From DATAOG01 sp963753685 (GTDB lineage: Bacteria; Pseudomonadota; Alphaproteobacteria; Geminicoccales; Geminicoccaceae): a stretch of DNA of 64,000 nt. The position numbers were made by a program, and so were the translations under genes. Below are positions 59,251 through 64,000 of the stretch, piece by piece. The stretch spans positions 248,001 through 312,000 of the forward strand of contig CAVWDE010000020.1 in NCBI GenBank assembly GCA_963753685.1. The letters run 5' to 3'. Below the pieces are notes generated by a model, which was not told where the DNA came from, ran no database searches, and saw nothing but the letters and a program-made list of their open reading frames with translations. Every line of letters starts with the position of its first letter. The stretch's first letter is position 1.

Positions 59251-59913
59251 TCAGGTGCGCGGCTGGGGCACGAAGCGGATGTAGGGCTTGGGGGCCTTCC
59301 AGCCGCCCGGGTACTTGGCCTTGGCGGCCTCGTCCGAGACCGCGGGCACGATGATCACGTCCTCGCCCTGCTGCCAGTTGACCGGGGTCGCGACCTGGTG
59401 CTTGGCGGTCAGCTGGAGCGAATCGAGGGCGCGCAGGATCTCGGCGAAGTTGCGGCCGGTGCTCATCGGATAGGAGATCACCAGCTTGACCTTCTTGTCC
59501 GGGCCGATGATGTAGACGTTGCGTACGGTCGCGTTGTCGGCCGCGGTGCGCCCGGTCGCCGTGTCGCCGGCGTTCGCGGGCAGCATGCCATAGAGCTTGG
59601 CGATCGCCAGATCGCGGTCGCCGATCATCGGATAGTTGGGCGCCTGGCCCATGGTGTCGGCGATGTCCTTGGACCAGCGCACGTGGTCGTCGACCGAATC
59701 GACGCTCAGGCCCAGGATCTTGCAGTTGCGCTTGTCGAACTCGGGCTTGAGCTTGGCCATGTAGCCGAGCTCGGTCGTGCAGACGGGCGTGAAGTCCTTG
59801 GGATGCGAGAAGATCACGCACCAGCTGTCGCCCACCCAGTCGTAGAAGCTGATCGGGCCCTCGGTGGTCTCGGCCCGAAAATCCGGTGCCGTGCTGCCGA
59901 TCTGTAAGGTCAT
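59251..59913 (-). CDS. 1-Cys peroxiredoxin (Prx6 family)
   Basis: 220 aa thiol peroxidase reducing H2O2 and organic peroxides. Peroxidatic Cys in SHPKDFTPVCTTELGYMAKL; no resolving Cys in the usual 2-Cys positions. The long C-terminal dimerisation arm (VATPVNWQQGEDVIIVPAVS, KYPGGWKAPKPYIRF) is typical of Prx6. ATG 59913 has GGAGGAA 7 bases upstream. The frame is open upstream to 60093 through non-coding DNA near the tRNA. Confidence 0.93.
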   Translation of the reverse strand: MTLQIGSTAPDFRAETTEGPISFYDWVGDSWCVIFSHPKDFTPVCTTELGYMAKLKPEFDKRNCKILGLSVDSVDDHVRWSKDIADTMGQAPNYPMIGDRDLAIAKLYGMLPANAGDTATGRTAADNATVRNVYIIGPDKKVKLVISYPMSTGRNFAEILRALDSLQLTAKHQVATPVNWQQGEDVIIVPAVSDEAAKAKYPGGWKAPKPYIRFVPQPRT

Positions 59914-60059
59914 GACAGGTTCCTCCTTGGGTTTGTGGAGGCGCCGCGGGGGCGCCTCGGCCAGTCGATCCGCCGCCCACGGCCACCTCAGAGCGACGGT
60001 TCGGCGCCTCGAAGCGATCAGGCATGGGTTAGCAAAGAGAACAGGCGACCGGAAGGAGG

Positions 60060-60136
60060 TGGCGCGCCCTGCAGGACTCGAACCTGCGACCATCGGCTTA
60101 GAAGGCCGGTGCTCTATCCAGCTGAGCTAAGGGCGC
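60060..60136 (-). tRNA. tRNA-Arg (anticodon TCT)
   Basis: 77 bases with encoded CCA. Acceptor GCGCCCT/AGGGCGC, D arm GCTC..GAGC, anticodon loop CTTCTAA (anticodon 60102-60100), TPsiC arm GCAGG TTCGAGT CCTGC. TCT decodes AGA, rare in this GC-rich genome. Lies between the peroxiredoxin and NDUFS4-like genes, a position where integrating elements could insert, though none is seen. Confidence 0.95.
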
Positions 60137-60159
60137 TCGGATCGCCTGATGCAGAACGT

Positions 60160-60447
60160 CTAAACTTTGCGGATGAAGTTGTCGGCATAGGCCTTCGGCC
60201 GCACGATCCGCTCGTGCGGCTCGAAGACGCGGTAGTCGAGGCCCTTGCGGCGGGCGTAAGCGATCGCCGCGTCCTTGGTCGGGAACCGGAGCTGGAGCTG
60301 CTGCTCGGTGTCGTCGGAGCCGATCCAGCCGATCAAGGGGTCGGCCTCCTTGCGCGAGACCGGCTCCATCTCGAGCAGCCAGCGCATGGTCTTGGCGCGT
60401 CCCGACTGGGTCGCGGTCCGGGCGGGCTGATAGATGCGCGCGGCCAT
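60160..60447 (-). CDS. ETC complex I subunit, NDUFS4-like
   Basis: 95 aa. MAARIYQPARTATQSGRAKT and PLIGWIGSDDTEQQLQLRFP then KDAAIAYARRKGLDYRVFEP are the family pattern of the 18-kDa (NDUFS4) accessory subunit shared by mitochondria and alphaproteobacteria. It stabilises the NADH-binding arm of respiratory complex I. ATG 60447; nuo genes are not in the window, which is normal for this subunit. Confidence 0.92.
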   Translation of the reverse strand: MAARIYQPARTATQSGRAKTMRWLLEMEPVSRKEADPLIGWIGSDDTEQQLQLRFPTKDAAIAYARRKGLDYRVFEPHERIVRPKAYADNFIRKV

Positions 60448-60505
60448 GGTCAAGGGTCCCAAGGTGATCGCCCGGGTCCAGAGGTAGCCGTGCGCGGCGG
60501 TGGAT

Positions 60506-61141
60506 TCAAGCGCCAGGCGGTGGCGCGCCGGCGATCCCCCAGCGCATCTCGAGCTCGGCCAGGTGGAGCGCCAGCCATTGCAGCGTGATCAGCGTGCTCG
60601 CGACCAGCAGCCGGCCATCCGCGAGCCAGCCGAGCGCGGTCGCGAGCGGCACGACCTGCGCCTTGATGTCCTCGCCATGGTCGGCAAGGCCGAACAGCCC
60701 GCCGGCGCCCTTCGCATCGATCCGGGCGATGAAGGCGTGGCAGAGCTCGCTGCTGGCGCCCGGGCTCGGATAGTAGCTGGCGACCGGCACCAGGTCGATG
60801 AGCTCGAGACCGGCTTCCTCCAGGGCCTCGCGGCCCGCGACTCCGGCCGGGCTCTCGCCCGGCTCGATGATGCCGGCGACCGGCTCCAAAAGCCACGGAT
60901 CGCCCGGGCGTTCGAGGGCGCCGACCCGGAACTGCTCGACCAGCACGACCTCGCGGCGGACCGGGTCGTAGGGCAGAACGACCGCCGCATCGCCACGGTC
61001 GTGCAACTCGCGCACGATCTCGCGGCTCATGCCGCCGGCGAACAGGCGATGGCGTAGGCGATAGCGCAGCAGCTTGAAGAAGGCTTCGAAGACGACGGTC
61101 CGCTCGAGCACTTCGACGCCGGCGTGGCTGATCCCGGTCAT
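60506..61141 (-). CDS. Nudix hydrolase, ADP-ribose pyrophosphatase type
   Basis: 211 aa. The Nudix box GIIEPGESPAGVAGREALEE then AG fits GX5EX7REUXEEXG exactly. The 80-residue N-terminal domain with VLVEQFRVGALERPGDPWLL and the acidic C-terminal segment are as in NudF/ADPRase enzymes, which hydrolyse ADP-ribose to AMP and ribose phosphate. ATG 61141. Separate from the NDUFS4-like gene by ~60 bases. Confidence 0.9.
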   Translation of the reverse strand: MTGISHAGVEVLERTVVFEAFFKLLRYRLRHRLFAGGMSREIVRELHDRGDAAVVLPYDPVRREVVLVEQFRVGALERPGDPWLLEPVAGIIEPGESPAGVAGREALEEAGLELIDLVPVASYYPSPGASSELCHAFIARIDAKGAGGLFGLADHGEDIKAQVVPLATALGWLADGRLLVASTLITLQWLALHLAELEMRWGIAGAPPPGA

Positions 61142-61163
61142 GCCGTAGCGGTGCCCGCGCGGC

Positions 61164-61406
61164 TCAGGTGAACGCCTTGAAGGCGATCAGGGTGAAGGTG
61201 TCCTTGACCCCGTCCAGGGTCTGCACCCGGCTGGTGACGAAGCGGCCGATGTCGGCGGCATCGTCGAGGTAGAACTTCATCAACAGGTCGTATTGGCCCG
61301 AGATCGAGTGCACTTCGGAGACCGCCTCGACGTTCTGGACCGCGGCGTCGGCGACCTCGTAGGCGCGCCCGAGCTCGCATTTGACCATCACGAAGATGGT
61401 TTGCAT
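61164..61406 (-). CDS. Lrp/AsnC-type ligand-binding (RAM) domain protein
   Basis: 80 aa, only the C-terminal RAM domain of Lrp/AsnC regulators, without a DNA-binding HTH. MQTIFVMVKCELGRAYEVAD and VSEVHSISGQYDLLMKFYLD are diagnostic. ATG 61406 overlaps the helicase stop as TGATG, so it is cotranslated with the helicase. Such stand-alone proteins bind amino acids as oligomers; role unknown. Confidence 0.92.
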   Translation of the reverse strand: MQTIFVMVKCELGRAYEVADAAVQNVEAVSEVHSISGQYDLLMKFYLDDAADIGRFVTSRVQTLDGVKDTFTLIAFKAFT

Positions 61407-62980
61407 CAGTCCTCCGCGACCTCCGGCAAGTCGGCGATCTGCGGTACCGGTCGCCGCATGAACAGCGGCACGTGATCGCCCATGCCGACGATCGGCTGGT
61501 CGGCGGGCGCCGGCGCGGCGCGGCCCCGGTGCTTGGCCGGGCGCGGCCTCGGTTCGGGCTTGCCGCGCCCGCGTTCCGGCCGCGCCGGCTCGGCGGTGCG
61601 CGCCGCGGCCGGCGGCTTGGCTTCGGGCCGGGGCCTGGTGTCCGGCTGCTGTCTGGCTTCGGGACGGGGGCTGGCCTCGGTCCGCGGCCCGGGTTCAGGC
61701 TGCGGCCTGCTTTCAGGCCGGGGCCTGGCGCTGACCTCAGCCGCGGCCGTGCGCGGGGTTGGGGCTTGGGCTTGGGCTGGGGCTGCGGCTTGGGCTGGGG
61801 CTGGGAGCGCCCGGCCGCGGCGGGTCCGAGTGCGGGTCGTCGGCGCCAGCTCGGCGCCGTCCAGGCCACCGATCTCGAGCCTTGGGATCGGCTTGCCGGT
61901 CAGCCGGGTGATCGCATCGACGTAGCGCCCCTCGTCGGGCAGGACCAGGGTGAAGGCGCGTCCGGCCTGGCCGGCGCGGCCGGTGCGCCCGAGCCGGTGG
62001 ACGTAGTCCTCGGCATGGGTCGGCACATCATAGTTGATCACGCAGGGCAGCATGGCGATGTCGAGGCCGCGCGCGGCGACGTCGGTCGCCACCAGGAAGG
62101 CGATCTCGCCGCGCTTGAAGGCTTCGAGCGCCGCCGTCCGCTGCGCCTGATCGAGATCGCCGTGGATGTCGCGGACGCTGAAGCCGGCGCGCTCCATCTG
62201 CCGGCGCAGGCTCGCGACCTCGCGCTTGCGGTTGCAGAAGATCAGCGCGTTTTCGACCCCGTGGTCCTCGATCAGATGCCGGAGCGCCTTGAATTTCTGG
62301 CGTGGCGGCACGATCGCGACATGGTCCTCGATGCGCTCGGCCATGGTCGCGGGCGGGGTCGCCTGGACCTCCTTGGGATGGCTGAGGAAGGCGCTCGCAA
62401 GACGCCGGATCTCGGCCGGCATGGTCGCCGAGAACATCAGCGTCTGCCGGCGCTTGCTGACCAGGTTCACGATCCGCTCGACGTCCGGCATGAAGCCCAT
62501 GTCAAGCATCCGGTCGGCCTCGTCGATGACCAGGATGGTGACCCCGCCGAGCAGCACCTTGCCGCGCTCGAACTGGTCAAGCAGGCGGCCCGGGGTCGCG
62601 ATCAGCACGTCGACCCCGCGATCGAGCCGCTTCCACTGGTCGTCCATGCCGACGCCGCCGATCAGGAGCGCCATCGACAGGTTGAGGTGCTTGCCGTAGG
62701 TCTCGAAATAGTTGGCGCTCTGGGTCGCCAGCTCCCGGGTCGGGCTCAGGATCAGCGAGCGCGGCATGCGCGCCTTGGCCTTGCCGGAGGCGAGCCGCTC
62801 GATCATCGGCAGGACGAACGCGGCTGTCTTGCCGGTGCCGGTCTGGGCAATCCCGAGCAAGTCGTCGCCGGTCAAGATCACCGGGATCGCTTGTTCTTGG
62901 ATCGGGGTCGGCGTCTGATAGCCGGCGTCCACTACCGCCTGGAGAATCTCCGGACGTAGAGGGAAGTCGCTGAACTGCAT
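61406..62980 (-). CDS. DEAD-box RNA helicase (RhlE-like)
   Basis: 524 aa from ATG 62980 (MQFSDFPLRPEILQAVVDAG). Q motif, motif I AQTGTGKTAAFVLPM, Ia PTRELA, II VIDEADRMLDMGF, III FSATMPAEI, IV-VI including VATDVAARGLDIAMLPCVIN and HRLGRTGRAG. A ~150-residue C-terminal tail is Pro/Arg/Ala-rich with repeated PRPE units and is probably disordered and RNA-binding. Unwinds structured RNA in ribosome assembly or decay. First gene of a pair with the RAM-domain gene. Confidence 0.94.
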   Translation of the reverse strand: MQFSDFPLRPEILQAVVDAGYQTPTPIQEQAIPVILTGDDLLGIAQTGTGKTAAFVLPMIERLASGKAKARMPRSLILSPTRELATQSANYFETYGKHLNLSMALLIGGVGMDDQWKRLDRGVDVLIATPGRLLDQFERGKVLLGGVTILVIDEADRMLDMGFMPDVERIVNLVSKRRQTLMFSATMPAEIRRLASAFLSHPKEVQATPPATMAERIEDHVAIVPPRQKFKALRHLIEDHGVENALIFCNRKREVASLRRQMERAGFSVRDIHGDLDQAQRTAALEAFKRGEIAFLVATDVAARGLDIAMLPCVINYDVPTHAEDYVHRLGRTGRAGQAGRAFTLVLPDEGRYVDAITRLTGKPIPRLEIGGLDGAELAPTTRTRTRRGRALPAPAQAAAPAQAQAPTPRTAAAEVSARPRPESRPQPEPGPRTEASPRPEARQQPDTRPRPEAKPPAAARTAEPARPERGRGKPEPRPRPAKHRGRAAPAPADQPIVGMGDHVPLFMRRPVPQIADLPEVAED

Positions 62981-63174
62981 GCAAGCCCCATGGCGGGGGG
63001 TGAATTCAAGTCGCAAAGCTCCTGGCCAAGGAGCATTGCTGAGCCTGGATGTAGAGATTTGCGCCGGGATGTCAATGATCGTCGTGTGAGCGGGGTGCAG
63101 GCGGCCGCGGCATCAGCTGGAGTCGGACCGCAACGCATTGTCTGAAATCGACGAATTCTGCGGCGCGCCCCCGA

Positions 63175-63614
63175 ACGGGTGCTGAAGCTCGCGCTGCTCG
63201 GCACCCAGGCCCGGCCGGACGGCGCCGAGGCGCGCGCTCGCCGAGCGCGGCGCGTTTGCGACCGCAACCTCGCGCCTGCTGCCGTTGTTCGTGCATCCGG
63301 ACCGGCGCGAGCATCCGATCGTGGTCGCCGCGATCACCGCCATGGCCAATCGGGTCGGCGCGGACGGTTTCCTCCGCCAGCAGACCGCGATCCTGAACCG
63401 GGTCGACAGCCGCCCGTCGCTCGCCGCGATCACCTGCCCGACCCTGGTCCTGGGCGGCCGCCAGGACGTCCTGACCCCGGTTGAGCTGCACGAGGAGATG
63501 GCGGCGGCAATCCAGGGCGCGACCCTCGTGGTCCTGCCGCACTGCGGCCATCTGAGCCCGATCGAGCAGCCGGCCATGGTCACCGCCCAGCTGGCCGCCT
63601 GGCTCGACGCCTGA
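63175..63614 (+). pseudogene. alpha/beta hydrolase, C-terminal remnant
   Basis: Reads LKLALLGTQARPDGAEAR, then after a one-base shift near 63230 ALAERGAFATATSRLLPLFV, continuing to ITCPTLVLGGRQDVLTPVEL and the catalytic-His segment VVLPHCGHLSPIEQP, stop 63614. The N-terminal ~100 residues with the oxyanion hole and nucleophile elbow are missing; the DNA before 63175 does not encode them. A truncated, inactive copy. Confidence 0.7.
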
Positions 63615-63645
63615 TCGCACGAGCTCCGGACGGCCCGCCGGATCG

Positions 63646-64000
63646 TCAGCGCGGCACCAGGATCAGGTCGGCCTGCACGCTCGTGCTCACGGTCTCAAGG
63701 TCGGGGAGTGCCACCGGCGGCGGGCTCGGCATCGCCTCCGCCGCGGCCGCCCGGAACATCGGCCGGGGCGAGGGCATGTTCGGCGCTTCTCCGACCTGCA
63801 GGGTTTCGATGGTCAGAACCCGCATGCCCATGCTGGTGGCGACCCGCTCGGCGCGGTTGCGGAGCTCCTGGATCGCCTCGACCGTGAGCTCGTCCTCGAT
63901 CGTCCGGCGCGCCTCGGCGCCGAGCTGGTAGGTGAGGCCGTTGACGTTCAGACCGTCCGTCTGCAGGGCGCCGACCAGCTCGAGCAGCGGCGCGGCCTCG
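63646..64000 (-). CDS. SIMPL domain (DUF541) protein, 3' part
   Basis: The frame is open from the window end to the stop at 63646 (~117 codons). EAAPLLELVGALQTDGLNVN, GLTYQLGAEARRTIEDELTV and EAIQELRNRAERVATSMGMR are the end of the SIMPL/DUF541 fold, a periplasmic family. The C-terminus TSVQADLILVPR is the family's last strand (V-x-A-x-V-x-V). The signal peptide and first half lie beyond 64000. Read toward the hydrolase remnant. Confidence 0.85.
   Translation of the reverse strand, partial: EAAPLLELVGALQTDGLNVNGLTYQLGAEARRTIEDELTVEAIQELRNRAERVATSMGMRVLTIETLQVGEAPNMPSPRPMFRAAAAEAMPSPPPVALPDLETVSTSVQADLILVPR

Overview
The window is a GC-rich bacterial chromosome segment that by gene content and order looks alphaproteobacterial, probably Rhodospirillales or Geminicoccales-like (inference). 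The main pointers are yqeY-dnaG-rpoD divergent from carA-carB-greA; the minus-strand run folK-rpoZ-rel-DUF2062-acpS-lepB-rnc-era-recO-parC; a usg gene; a mitochondrial-fission ELM1 family gene beside trxB; and an NDUFS4-like complex I subunit gene.

Layout. 1-2352: proA(3' part)-nadD-rsfS-rlmH, tightly coupled. 2353-8500: a degenerate stretch holding a broken secreted-protein gene, a shortened MoxR-DUF58-BatD-like operon, two AT-richer orphan genes, an IS1595-type transposase remnant and the 3' end of an antitoxin gene. 8583-13550: usg, a gamma-glutamyltransferase family gene, nhaA, two small unknown genes and a small lipoprotein. 13664-20199: two enolase-superfamily genes and an amidohydrolase (probably sugar-acid catabolism), interrupted by a HepT/MntA pair and a solitary Anbu-type proteasome homologue, then a glycosyltransferase-like gene. 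20274-25489: a junk and defence island with a trypsin-like protease, an XRE remnant, a four-copy REP-like array, a tail tape-measure pseudogene, a broken HEPN-domain gene, an IS630 element with its TA duplication, and a TIR-domain gene cut off by that IS. 25727-28942: amidohydrolase, an orphan periplasmic binding protein, a CAT-anticodon tRNA. 29172-43444: rpoD, dnaG, yqeY / carA, carB, greA, ELM1-like, trxB, lysR, then a multi-hairpin candidate small RNA ahead of a phytanoyl-CoA dioxygenase family gene. 43445-44595: a gene-free repeat region. 44596-54748: the conserved parC-to-folK block. 54854-64000: NYN-domain protein, family 5 uracil-DNA glycosylase, PRC-barrel protein, TfoX-N protein, a disrupted HigB/HigA-like pair, 1-Cys peroxiredoxin, tRNA-Arg, NDUFS4-like gene, Nudix hydrolase, AsnC-type ligand-binding protein, DEAD-box helicase, a hydrolase fragment and the 3' part of a SIMPL-domain gene.

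A recurring theme is single-base frame breaks. rpoD, dnaG and rpoZ, all normally essential or near-essential, each contain exactly one extra base, and so does the HigB-like toxin. The simplest reading is consensus error in the assembly rather than biology. It matters because it creates false split genes and two apparent fusions (omega-Rel, toxin-antitoxin). The most interesting unexplained element is the structured RNA at 42061-42256: four stem-loops and a UUCG-capped intrinsic terminator behind a TATATT box, in a place where no protein gene explains it. I found no convincing complete new defence or biosynthetic system; the defence-like genes here are remnants.
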